Source: Clostridia bacterium (lineage in GTDB: Bacteria; Bacillota; Clostridia; Saccharofermentanales; UBA5734). Taken from it: a DNA stretch of 8,684 nt. The notes beneath the pieces were generated by a model that worked only from the letters and a program-made list of their open reading frames with translations, was not told where the DNA came from and searched no databases. The position numbers were made by a program, and so were the translations under genes. Of the stretch, positions 1-7,069 are shown piece by piece. How positions within the stretch are numbered: position 1 is the first letter of the stretch; every line of letters begins with the position of its first letter. The stretch is taken from assembly GCA_009929975.1 (NCBI GenBank), contig RZZF01000058.1, positions 1 through 8,684 on the forward strand, read 5' to 3'.

Positions 1-1983
1 GAACCACAGGAAGATGAAAGTGAAATTGGGCCGTTTCCGTCCGCGATCGCTGCTCCGCCGCTCGAATCCGCTGATGTGGACACAGCGCCTGAAGCTCTGG
101 AGATAACAGCCAAACAGGAGACGGCAGCGCCCGCCGGACCGGCCTTCTGTCCCGGCTGCGGCTACAAACTCTCACCCAATGCGCAGTTCTGCCCGTCCTG
201 TGGGCGAAAGACACGACGTGAGCCCTCCGCACAGGGTCCGGCAGGTGTGGTCATTCCGCCTCCGGTGGCAGCACAGGCCAGACCTGCGTCCGGCGGCTGG
301 GTCCCGCCATCGACCGCTCAGCCAGTGCCGCAGCAGCGATCATATGCGCCGCCGCCGCAAAATGGGGGCTGGGCACCGCCGCCCTCTTATGGGCCGGGTA
401 TTCCGCCGCCGCGGAAAAAGAAAAAGGGGCCTCTGATCGCCCTGATCATCATTCTGGTTCTTGCCCTGGCAGCCGCTGGCGCCTATGCGCTGTTCGGCCG
501 GGAGATCCGCCGGTTGATTCTCGGCAATAAGGCGACTTATCTGAGAATCGAAACCATGCAGCTGAAAGAGGACGCCAGCGAGATGGCCCGCCAGATGACC
601 GAACTGGGCAGCCGGGCTGAAGCCCCGCCGGCCGGCGGCCACGATTTCAGTCTGAGCCTTGACTGGCCCGATAACATGTCCGGTATGGATCCAGTCATGC
701 AGGCAACCCTGGAAAGCCTTGATATCCAGGGCCGTCTCCTCTATGATCGCGTGGGCACGTCACCCCGCTATTTCGCCGCCATTGACCTGCTGACCGGAAC
801 AGAGCCGCTGCTGACCCTCGAAGGATATTATGACCCGGAACGATTGATTCTCGGCTTGCCCGGCATCATCAGCCGCTATGTCATGATACCGCGGGAGATG
901 ATGGACGATTATTCCGCCCAAATGGGGATTGATCCGCAGGATACCGGCGAGGCGCTGGGCCTGGCCGACAGCCTGCTTAATTTTGACCTGGGTGTCAGCG
1001 AATTACAGCTGGCCGGTTCCCTGCATGCCTATATCGACATCATGCTCGACCATATCGATTCTGTGACGTATGACAAGGGGCAGACACTGGAAGTCGGTTC
1101 TGTCTCGCAGAAATATGACCGCTTTACGATGACGATCGGTGATGAGAACGCACGTAAAATGATCGAGCAGATTCTTCTCACCCTGCGGGATGATGAGATC
1201 ATGTTCCGCATGGTATCCGAAATCGGAAAAATGAGTGCCGGGCTGAATTCCGGCATGCTGGACGATGACGAATTCGGTGAGGTGGTTGTTCCCGAGATGA
1301 CGCTGGCTGAATGGCAGCAGACCATCGATGTGCTGCTCGCGGAAATTGAAGCGGAGGACCCTGACCGAGAGCCCTTCACCATCGTTCAGTCCATCTATGT
1401 CGATCCGTCAGACCGCGTCTATGGCCGGGATTTCCAGATCGTTGATGACAGCGGCCTCACCGTACTGCAGATTGAGCAATATCAGCCGGAGAAGGACGAT
1501 GACGGCGCGGTTTTACTGCGCCTGGACAGCGAAGGTGATGGCATCACCTACCAGAATCTCTTTACCTGGGATGAAAATCGTGAAACCAGGTCCGGAACCA
1601 TCACGATCAGTGACAGCGAGTCAACCTTGATGGATATCAACTACAGCGGCTATGAACAGGCCAGGATCGGCAGCAGGACGTATATCCTCGGCGATTTCGA
1701 CCTGACACTTCATGATGATGAACCGGTTGCGCTCAGCTATCAGGCCAGCCGTGAGGGTGAACGGGTGACGATGAACATCGGCATCCAGGATCTGATGGAC
1801 ATGCGGCTCGGCTACCAGGAAATCAACGCCGCTGAAGTCACATTCCCGACCTTCAGCACGGATCAGCTGGTCAGCATCAGTGACAGTGAAGGACTGGCCG
1901 GTCTGATTGATGAGAACGCCATGACCGAATTGATGCGAATCGCCCAACAGCTTGGCCTGATGCCGTCGGGAGAGGGTGAATAA
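1..1983 (+). CDS. Zinc-ribbon, single-span membrane protein with large outside domain (5' end cut)
   Basis: The frame stays open to the left edge, so the true start probably lies outside the window. The first internal start is GTG at 76, which has no Shine-Dalgarno sequence. Counting from that GTG, a zinc ribbon with two CxxC pairs (Cys25/Cys28 and Cys39/Cys42) is followed by a Pro/Gln-rich linker to about residue 112. A KKKK stretch then leads into one hydrophobic helix (about 119-141). The remaining 490 or so residues are acidic and look mostly beta-rich, with no motif I recognise. By the positive-inside rule the zinc ribbon is cytoplasmic and the C-terminal part is outside. Proteins of this layout are frequent in Bacillota and mostly uncharacterised. 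The stop overlaps the ABC ATPase start, which suggests a role as a partner or sensor for that exporter (inference). The domain layout is well supported; the function is not. Confidence 0.85.
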   Translation, partial: EPQEDESEIGPFPSAIAAPPLESADVDTAPEALEITAKQETAAPAGPAFCPGCGYKLSPNAQFCPSCGRKTRREPSAQGPAGVVIPPPVAAQARPASGGWVPPSTAQPVPQQRSYAPPPQNGGWAPPPSYGPGIPPPRKKKKGPLIALIIILVLALAAAGAYALFGREIRRLILGNKATYLRIETMQLKEDASEMARQMTELGSRAEAPPAGGHDFSLSLDWPDNMSGMDPVMQATLESLDIQGRLLYDRVGTSPRYFAAIDLLTGTEPLLTLEGYYDPERLILGLPGIISRYVMIPREMMDDYSAQMGIDPQDTGEALGLADSLLNFDLGVSELQLAGSLHAYIDIMLDHIDSVTYDKGQTLEVGSVSQKYDRFTMTIGDENARKMIEQILLTLRDDEIMFRMVSEIGKMSAGLNSGMLDDDEFGEVVVPEMTLAEWQQTIDVLLAEIEAEDPDREPFTIVQSIYVDPSDRVYGRDFQIVDDSGLTVLQIEQYQPEKDDDGAVLLRLDSEGDGITYQNLFTWDENRETRSGTITISDSESTLMDINYSGYEQARIGSRTYILGDFDLTLHDDEPVALSYQASREGERVTMNIGIQDLMDMRLGYQEINAAEVTFPTFSTDQLVSISDSEGLAGLIDENAMTELMRIAQQLGLMPSGEGE

Positions 1984-2665
1984 GCGGGTCACCGCACAGG
2001 CCGATGACCGGCTGGTGGTGCGGGATGTCTGGAAAGCCTACCGCCGCGAGCAGGTACTCAGAGGTGTTTCACTTCAGCTCAGGCCCGGAGAGATTCTGGG
2101 CCTGTGCGGCGCGAACGGTGTGGGCAAGACAACGCTGCTGAATCTCATCGCCTCGATCATGCCGGCTGACCGCGGTGAGATCTCCTTGTTCGGTGTTCCG
2201 GTCAGCCAGCACAGACCCTATCGCTCTGTCATCGGATATGTTCCCCAGAATATCGCGCTCTCACCCCGTCTCTCGGTACGCCGCAACCTCCTGTTCTGGG
2301 CCGCTCTGGCCGGAAACCGGACCCGCGTCCAGCGCCGGCAGGCTGTTCAGCGTGTGGTTGAGCTGGCACGGATCCACGATGTTCTCGATAAACCGGTCAG
2401 CCGTTGTTCCGGCGGGATGGCCCGACGAGCCAATCTTGCCGCCGGACTGGTCGGCCAGCCGCGTCTGATTCTGCTGGATGAACCGACCGCGGGGATCGAC
2501 AGTGAAAGCCGCGACGCGATTCTGGACAGCCTCGCCCGGCTGCGTGAGCAAGGCTGCATGATCCTGATGATCAACCATTACGAACACGAACTGGAAAGGA
2601 TCTGTGACCGGATCGTCACGCTCAGTGACGGTCGGATTCTGGAGGCCGATCTTGATGCTGACTAG
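1976..2665 (+). CDS. ABC transporter ATP-binding protein
   Basis: This is the cytoplasmic ATPase that would power the two permeases encoded just downstream. All nucleotide-binding motifs are present in 229 residues. They are Walker A GANGVGKTT (45-53), Q-loop Gln91, a signature CSGGM (144-148), Walker B LILLDEP (164-170) with catalytic Glu169, D-loop near Asp175, and switch His201. The signature departs from the usual LSGGQ, with Cys first and Met last, but keeps the essential SGG. The length is short, as is usual for ABC-2 exporter ATPases of the drug, lipid and Nat-type classes. The start is GTG at 1976, overlapping the previous gene by 8 bases, with GGGAG at 1968-1972. That spacing is short, so translation is probably coupled to the upstream gene. 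The family is certain; the substrate is unknown. Confidence 0.95.
   Translation: MNKRVTAQADDRLVVRDVWKAYRREQVLRGVSLQLRPGEILGLCGANGVGKTTLLNLIASIMPADRGEISLFGVPVSQHRPYRSVIGYVPQNIALSPRLSVRRNLLFWAALAGNRTRVQRRQAVQRVVELARIHDVLDKPVSRCSGGMARRANLAAGLVGQPRLILLDEPTAGIDSESRDAILDSLARLREQGCMILMINHYEHELERICDRIVTLSDGRILEADLDAD
2641..2645 (+). promoter_or_regulatory. Ribosome binding site of the first permease
   Basis: GGAGG lies 9 bases before ATG 2655, inside the 3' end of the ATPase gene. It decides the permease start at 2655 over an in-frame upstream start at 2604, which would add 17 polar residues before the first membrane helix. Confidence 0.75.
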
Positions 2666-3848
2666 GCTGATCCGCTTCTACTGGCAAGAACTTCTCAACT
2701 GGCAGACGCTGACACTTCTGATCAGTATCCTGCTGATCAGCGCGCTGCTGTTTCTTTCGCTGTCGGCCCCGGAAGACACTGAGAGCGGCCGGCCGGCTCT
2801 GTTTGAACCGGTCAGCCTCTCAATCGTTGATCTTGACCAGAGTGTGATCTCCTATACGCTCATCGATCAGTTCCGCAGCCTGGAGGCCGTCGACACGCTG
2901 TTTACTGAAAGTATGGACGAAGCCGCCGCCCGGCTTGAACGAGGCGAGATCCTGCTGATCCTCTATATCCCTGACCAGTTCTACGAGGCAACCCGCCAGC
3001 GGCTCAGCGCGTCCGGGCTGACTATCTATCTGAATGAAAGCATGCCGTCTGAAGCGGCGATACTGACCCGCATGCTCAATAATGCCGCGGAAAGTGTTGT
3101 CGGTATCCAATCCGCCATCTATACCTATCAGGCCGGTGCCGAACCGCTCTATGATGATCCGGCTGAGTTGTGGCAGCAGATCGAGGCGGTCGCGGTGACC
3201 TTGGCATTCCGCCTGGTCGGCCGCAAGTCAGTGATCAGTACACTTGACAGCCAGCGCCTGCGGACCGTCCCCCAGGTGATCAGTTCTCTGGCGACGCTGC
3301 TGGCCATGCTGTGCAGCCTGCTTTTGCTGCCGCAGATCCGTCAGGAAAAGGAAAGCGGGCTTCATGTACGACTGACGCTCGCAGGGATCCGGCCATGGCA
3401 GTCCGCCCTGGCCCGGCAGTCAATGCTGATGCTGCTGACAGCGGCGCTGCTGCTGCCTTTTCTCCTGATCCTGTCGAATATGATGGCGCTCAAACCGTGG
3501 CCGCTGACCGGATTGATTCTGCTTCTGGCCGGAACCGCGACCGCCGCTCTGATGATCGGCCTGGCCAGCCTTTCACCTCCCGGAGACGGGACCCTGCTGG
3601 CTGCCTGGCTGCTGTTGATTTTTCTCCTGCTGGCCGGCGGCTGTATCTATCCGGAATCGCTGCTGCCCGGCTGGCTCAATATCGCAGGGCATCTTTCTCC
3701 CGCCTACTGGAGCCGCCAGCTTATCTACAACCAATTGACCGGTACCGCCAGTCCGCCAATGGCCTGGCTGTGGCTGGGCGGCCTGCTGCTGTTCTATGAA
3801 TCCGCCGCGGTCTGGGGACTTTCGCAGATCCGGCCGGACCGTGCCTAG
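2655..3848 (+). CDS. ABC-2 type permease, first subunit
   Basis: This is an integral membrane subunit of an ABC exporter, 397 residues from ATG 2655. One helix near the N-terminus (about 15-37) is followed by an outside domain of some 165 residues. Five more helices follow at about 207-228, 256-277, 284-306, 313-333 and 369-391. This is the arrangement of the ABC2_membrane_3 type. The outside domain begins with SLSIVDLDQS, the 'I-V-D-x-D-x-S' segment common in this family, and a similar segment (LAVIDEDQS) is found in the next gene. Hence the two permeases are probably paralogous and pair as a heterodimer with the ATPase (inference). The gene overlaps the ATPase by 11 bases. The transported compound cannot be deduced. 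Confidence 0.9.
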   Translation: MLTRLIRFYWQELLNWQTLTLLISILLISALLFLSLSAPEDTESGRPALFEPVSLSIVDLDQSVISYTLIDQFRSLEAVDTLFTESMDEAAARLERGEILLILYIPDQFYEATRQRLSASGLTIYLNESMPSEAAILTRMLNNAAESVVGIQSAIYTYQAGAEPLYDDPAELWQQIEAVAVTLAFRLVGRKSVISTLDSQRLRTVPQVISSLATLLAMLCSLLLLPQIRQEKESGLHVRLTLAGIRPWQSALARQSMLMLLTAALLLPFLLILSNMMALKPWPLTGLILLLAGTATAALMIGLASLSPPGDGTLLAAWLLLIFLLLAGGCIYPESLLPGWLNIAGHLSPAYWSRQLIYNQLTGTASPPMAWLWLGGLLLFYESAAVWGLSQIRPDRA

Positions 3849-3858
3849 GGAGGGCTGA

Positions 3859-4995
3859 ATGTCACGCGCATGGCTGATTTTCACCACTAAACTGCTCGAC
3901 CTGCTCGCGATGCGCGGCTGGCTGCTGGCCCTTTTCCTGCTGCCGCTGCTTCTTGGCTCAATCGCCGGAACCGCGAATCTGGCCAACCGGTCTCCGGTTG
4001 TCGAATTGGCGGTTATCGACGAGGACCAAAGCCCTGCCAGCCAGAATCTGATCAACCGGCTGGCAGCCAATGACTCTCTGCGCCTCCACTCATCTGACCA
4101 TCCCCGGCGACTGCTCGATCAACAGCAGATTGACGGACTCCTGACAATCCGCAAGGGATACGCAGACCATCTCGCCGGACTGGATGACGTTGACCTTCTG
4201 CTGGAACCCGCCAGCCGGTCTCTGACGGTCACCATCATCGAAGAGGCTGTCGCGGCAGCGGTTCTGCCAGCGCATGCCCATGCCCTGATCACGGAACGGC
4301 TGTCTCAGCGATACCAGCAGCTTGACATGATCCAGCCGCCTGATCTGGCGGCCGGTCTGCAGGCATCAATGGACGCTTACGCGGCCGGGGACGCCAGGCT
4401 GAACATGACCTATATCGGCGAAGTCCAGCCGGTCCCGGTGCTCACCTATGTTGTCACCGATGATTCGATGGAGGTGTTTTTCCTCTCGATTTATGCCGTC
4501 CTCGGCGGTCTCGTTCTGGCCGGAGATGACTTGAGACGGCGACTTTCTACCACGCACAGCGGTCTGCTGGCCGACTATATCGCCACGCAGTGCGCCTTGC
4601 TGCTGGTCGGGTTCGCCCAGATTCTTCTCTACAGCACGGTCATGGCAGGCATCATGAAGCTGCCGCTCCGCGTTGAGACAGTCGGTCTGCTGACCGTCTT
4701 TCTCATCCTGATGCTGGGAATCAGCCAGCCGTTCCAGCTGATCGCGCGCGGGGTGCGCCTGTTCGTTTCTTTGCTGATTCTGCTGGTGCTGGCTATCGCC
4801 GGCGGCAGCTTCTTCCAGCTGCCGGGAAAACTCCTGCGCCTGATCGGCCAGTATTCACCGCATGGATGGGTTCTCAGCCGGATCCGGGGATTTCCCGCGC
4901 TTCCGGTATGGGTCCCTCTGCTGATCGCCCTGTTTTGCCTGATCTTCGGCTATCTGTGGCAGAAACGGCAGGCATCCAGGCCGGCCGCCCGCTGA
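3859..4995 (+). CDS. ABC-2 type permease, second subunit
   Basis: This is the second membrane subunit of the same exporter, 378 residues. A first helix at about 20-38 is followed by an outside domain of about 165 residues opening with VVELAVIDEDQS. Further helices lie near 204-223, 240-262, 273-293, 301-322 and 350-368, ending in a basic tail (QKRQASRPAAR) that should be cytoplasmic. Layout and length match the first permease, but the two differ clearly in sequence, so this is an old duplication rather than a recent copy. The start is ATG 3859, preceded by GGGAGGG (3848-3854) four bases upstream, and only 10 bases separate it from the previous stop. It is the last gene of the operon and faces the GNAT gene across 29 bases. 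Confidence 0.9.
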   Translation: MSRAWLIFTTKLLDLLAMRGWLLALFLLPLLLGSIAGTANLANRSPVVELAVIDEDQSPASQNLINRLAANDSLRLHSSDHPRRLLDQQQIDGLLTIRKGYADHLAGLDDVDLLLEPASRSLTVTIIEEAVAAAVLPAHAHALITERLSQRYQQLDMIQPPDLAAGLQASMDAYAAGDARLNMTYIGEVQPVPVLTYVVTDDSMEVFFLSIYAVLGGLVLAGDDLRRRLSTTHSGLLADYIATQCALLLVGFAQILLYSTVMAGIMKLPLRVETVGLLTVFLILMLGISQPFQLIARGVRLFVSLLILLVLAIAGGSFFQLPGKLLRLIGQYSPHGWVLSRIRGFPALPVWVPLLIALFCLIFGYLWQKRQASRPAAR

Positions 4996-5024
4996 TCACG
5001 CCGACAGGGTCAGAGACGTCACGA

Positions 5025-5621
5025 TCAGGTGCGGTCCTGTTTCAGCCGCTCCCCGACCAGATCCCAGGCTTTTATGTTGTCTTCCGTGAAATTTACATTG
5101 GTTGAATTTTGCGGGCGCGGACCGCGGTACGGTCGAAAACCGAAGCGCTGATAGAGATGGATGGCTTTGAAGCTCCAGGTCTGGGTGACCAGATAAAGAT
5201 AATGGCCGGCCTCAACAGCCTGGAATAAATCGAACAGATGACTGAGCAGGGCCTTGGCCAGACCATATCCCTGCCAGGCAGGCGCGACCGCGACCCAATG
5301 GATCCGCGGCAGGATCGGTCCGAACAGATCGCCGTCCCAGAGTGACGCGGTCGCCACGACAGCGCCGTTTGCTGCCATAACGAAGAAGCAGCGTTTCCGG
5401 GCCAGTTCCGGCCGGTCGAGAAATTCCCCCGCGAAGACCTTTTCACCTTCTTCTATGCTCTTGAACTGGCCGAGATCGGTATGGATGCGGGCCCATTCTG
5501 TTTCCAGACCGGGCTCCCACAAGACAAATGAAAAGCCGTCCGGCAAGTCAAAACGGGGATACTCATCCGGATATTCCGTCTCCATAATCAAACTGTAGAA
5601 AGGAATGGTCTTGTCAAGCAT
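5025..5621 (-). CDS. GNAT family N-acetyltransferase
   Basis: This is a predicted cytoplasmic acetyl-CoA-dependent N-acetyltransferase of 198 residues; its acceptor is unknown. The acetyl-CoA binding motif A is clear: IHWVAVAPAWQGYGLAKALL (107-126), with the Q-x-x-G-x-A pyrophosphate loop at 117-122. Near the C-terminus, IHLYQRFGFRPY is the usual motif B strand-helix segment that lines the acetyl-CoA pocket. The N-terminal MLDKTIPFYS and the acidic EPGLETEWARI segment resemble a subgroup that I associate with clostridial genomes (recall, not searched). The start ATG at 5621 has AGAGG upstream on the minus strand. A later Met13 is possible but less likely because the N-terminus looks conserved. 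The gene lies 10 bases after the YccF gene and is very likely co-transcribed with it. Confidence 0.92.
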   Translation of the reverse strand: MLDKTIPFYSLIMETEYPDEYPRFDLPDGFSFVLWEPGLETEWARIHTDLGQFKSIEEGEKVFAGEFLDRPELARKRCFFVMAANGAVVATASLWDGDLFGPILPRIHWVAVAPAWQGYGLAKALLSHLFDLFQAVEAGHYLYLVTQTWSFKAIHLYQRFGFRPYRGPRPQNSTNVNFTEDNIKAWDLVGERLKQDRT

Positions 5622-5631
5622 CGGGCACCTC

Positions 5632-5994
5632 TCAGATAATAGCCGCTCCGAAGGGCATCAGAGCCAGCTGGGCGAATTTGAAAAACTGCAGGCCAAAAGG
5701 TATACCGACGATTGTCAGGCACAAAGCCAGTCCGAGCGCGGCGGCCAGCCCGGCCAGCGGCAGGCCGAGCAGCAGGAGCCAGAGAAGATTGGCCAGCAGC
5801 GAGATCGCGCCGGTTCTCTGATAGACAATATCGCGGCCGAACGGAGCCAGCGCCAGTTCGGCAAATTTGAAGCACTGCAGACCAAGCGGGATGCCGATGA
5901 TCGTCAGGCAGCAGAGAAGTCCGGCCAGCAGCCAGGCAGCCGAGAGGACAAACCCACCCAGAACGATCCAGAGCAAATTACCAAGACAGGACAT
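5632..5994 (-). CDS. YccF-family inner membrane protein
   Basis: This is a small membrane protein of 120 residues made of two copies of the YccF (DUF307) domain. The diagnostic segments are IGIPLGLQCFKFAELALAPFG (34-53 and flank) and VGIPFGLQFFKFAQLALMPFG (96-116), 63 residues apart, each preceded by hydrophobic helices. The family is widespread and its function is unknown. Length and two-fold repeat match typical members. The start ATG at 5994 is preceded by AAAGGAG about 10 bases upstream on the minus strand, and a TATAAT box lies about 35 bases before the start. It is the first gene of a two-gene unit with the acetyltransferase. That pairing gives no strong functional hint. Confidence 0.93.
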   Translation of the reverse strand: MSCLGNLLWIVLGGFVLSAAWLLAGLLCCLTIIGIPLGLQCFKFAELALAPFGRDIVYQRTGAISLLANLLWLLLLGLPLAGLAAALGLALCLTIVGIPFGLQFFKFAQLALMPFGAAII

Positions 5995-6028
5995 CGCGTC
6001 GGTTCTCCTTTCCGGATAAACTACTCAT

Positions 6029-6034
6029 ATTATA
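6029..6034 (-). promoter_or_regulatory. Probable -10 box for the YccF-GNAT unit
   Basis: On the minus strand this reads TATAAT, a perfect sigma-70/sigma-A type -10 hexamer, and it would place transcription start about 28 bases before the YccF ATG. The -35 position at 17-base spacing (TGGCCG) is poor, so the call rests on the -10 match and its location. Confidence 0.5.
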
Positions 6035-6048
6035 GCGGTTTTACCAGC

Positions 6049-6064
6049 GACCGGCCATACGGTC
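6049..6064. repeat. Short inverted repeat between divergent promoters
   Basis: GACCG, six bases (GCCATA), then CGGTC form a perfect 5-base inverted repeat. It lies just upstream of the right-facing extended -10 and over the -35 area of both divergent promoters. That is where an operator would sit, but arms this short occur often by chance in GC-rich DNA. Confidence 0.25.
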
Positions 6065-6066
6065 TG

Positions 6067-6075
6067 TGCTATGAT
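6067..6075 (+). promoter_or_regulatory. Probable extended -10 promoter for the aldo/keto reductase
   Basis: TGCTATGAT matches the extended -10 form TG-N-TATNAT with one departure from TATAAT. No good -35 lies at 17 bases, which extended -10 promoters can tolerate. It lies about 47 bases before the reductase ATG at 6123, leaving room for the strong ribosome site AAAGGAG at 6109-6115. Confidence 0.45.
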
Positions 6076-6122
6076 AAAGACAGAACCGAACCGGCGATCC
6101 GGCCGGTGAAAGGAGTCTTACG

Positions 6123-7040
6123 ATGAAAAAAATAGCCCTTGGCGCCGGCGCGCTGAACGCGTCTGAAATTTCACTCGGCTGCATGCGCATGGCCGATCTT
6201 TCTCCCCTGAAAGCCCGGACCATGATCGAAACCGCACTGGAGGAAGGCATCGATTTCTTCGACCACGCGGACATTTACGGCGGCGGACAGTCCGAATCTA
6301 TTTTTGCCGAAGCGATCGGCATGAACCCTTCTGTCCGTGAAAACCTGCTGCTTCAGTCCAAATGCGGGATCCGCAAGGGATCGTTTGATTTTTCCCGGGA
6401 TCATATCCTGTCCTCTGTCGACGGTATCCTGCAGCGTCTGAAGACTGATTATCTGGATGTTCTGCTGCTGCATCGTCCGGATACCCTGGTTGAGCCGGAA
6501 GAAGTCGCGGAGGCCTTCTCCCGTCTGCACAGCAGCGGCAAGGTCCGCCATTTCGGTGTCAGCAACCAGAATCCGATGCAGATCGAACTGCTTAACCGTT
6601 ATCTGGGACAGCGGATCATCGCCAACCAGCTCCAGCTCAGCCTGACCAATACCGGCATGATTGATGCCGGGCTCAATGTCAACATGGAAATCGACCGCTC
6701 TGTTGTCCGTGACGGCAGCATTCTTGATTACTGCCGCTTGAAGGATATCACCATCCAGGCCTGGTCACCGATGCAGTTCGGATTTTTCGAGGGTGTCTTC
6801 ATCGGTCATCCCCGCTTCGCGAAACTGAACACGGTACTCGACCGGATCGCCTCAGAGCGTGAAGTGACCGCCACCGCGGTCGCGATCGCCTGGATTCTGC
6901 GCCATCCGGCCCGCATTCAGGTCATTGTCGGTACGATGAATCCTGAACGGCTGCGCGATATCGCCAAAGCATCAAATGTCGCCCTGACCCGCCAGGAATG
7001 GTATGAGCTGTATCTGGCCGCGGGCAATGAACTGCCCTGA
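6123..7040 (+). CDS. Aldo/keto reductase, YdhF-like
   Basis: This is a cytoplasmic NAD(P)H-dependent oxidoreductase of the aldo/keto reductase superfamily, 305 residues and full length. The catalytic tetrad is visible: Asp47 and Tyr52 in FFDHADIYGGG, Lys80 in LLLQSKCGI, and His117 in DVLLLHRPD. Near the C-terminus the cofactor-binding segment runs from IQVIVGTMNPERL, where the 'G-T-x-x-x-x-R-L' pattern binds the nucleotide phosphate. The opening LGCMRMADL and the short C-terminal end place it with the E. coli YdhF type, whose physiological substrate is not known. The start ATG at 6123 has AAAGGAG seven bases upstream. The inositol monophosphatase family gene follows 29 bases later and is probably co-transcribed, though the two enzymes do not form an obvious pathway. 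Confidence 0.94.
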   Translation: MKKIALGAGALNASEISLGCMRMADLSPLKARTMIETALEEGIDFFDHADIYGGGQSESIFAEAIGMNPSVRENLLLQSKCGIRKGSFDFSRDHILSSVDGILQRLKTDYLDVLLLHRPDTLVEPEEVAEAFSRLHSSGKVRHFGVSNQNPMQIELLNRYLGQRIIANQLQLSLTNTGMIDAGLNVNMEIDRSVVRDGSILDYCRLKDITIQAWSPMQFGFFEGVFIGHPRFAKLNTVLDRIASEREVTATAVAIAWILRHPARIQVIVGTMNPERLRDIAKASNVALTRQEWYELYLAAGNELP

Positions 7041-7069
7041 TCGAACAAACCGCTGAATCAGGAGAACCC

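Noticed and set aside
76..78. GTG as the true start of the zinc-ribbon protein
   Set aside because: No Shine-Dalgarno precedes it and the frame is open back to base 1 with similar acidic, Pro/Ala-rich composition. A start outside the window is more likely, though not proven.
3311..3799. Long alternative-frame open reading frame inside the first permease gene
   Set aside because: It lies wholly within a well-supported membrane protein gene and has a low-complexity Ala/Arg/Pro composition typical of a shadow frame in GC-rich DNA.
4992..5042. Possible terminator between the converging ABC operon and GNAT gene (CTGATC...GATCAG, and ACAGGGTC...GGTCCTGT)
   Set aside because: The arms are short or rely on G-U pairs, the loops exceed 20 bases, and there is no T-run, so this is not a convincing intrinsic terminator.
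5605..6126. Plus-strand open reading frame of 173 residues opposite the YccF gene
   Set aside because: Its Gln/Ser/Arg-rich product has no motif, and it lies antisense to the clear YccF gene and runs through the promoter region.
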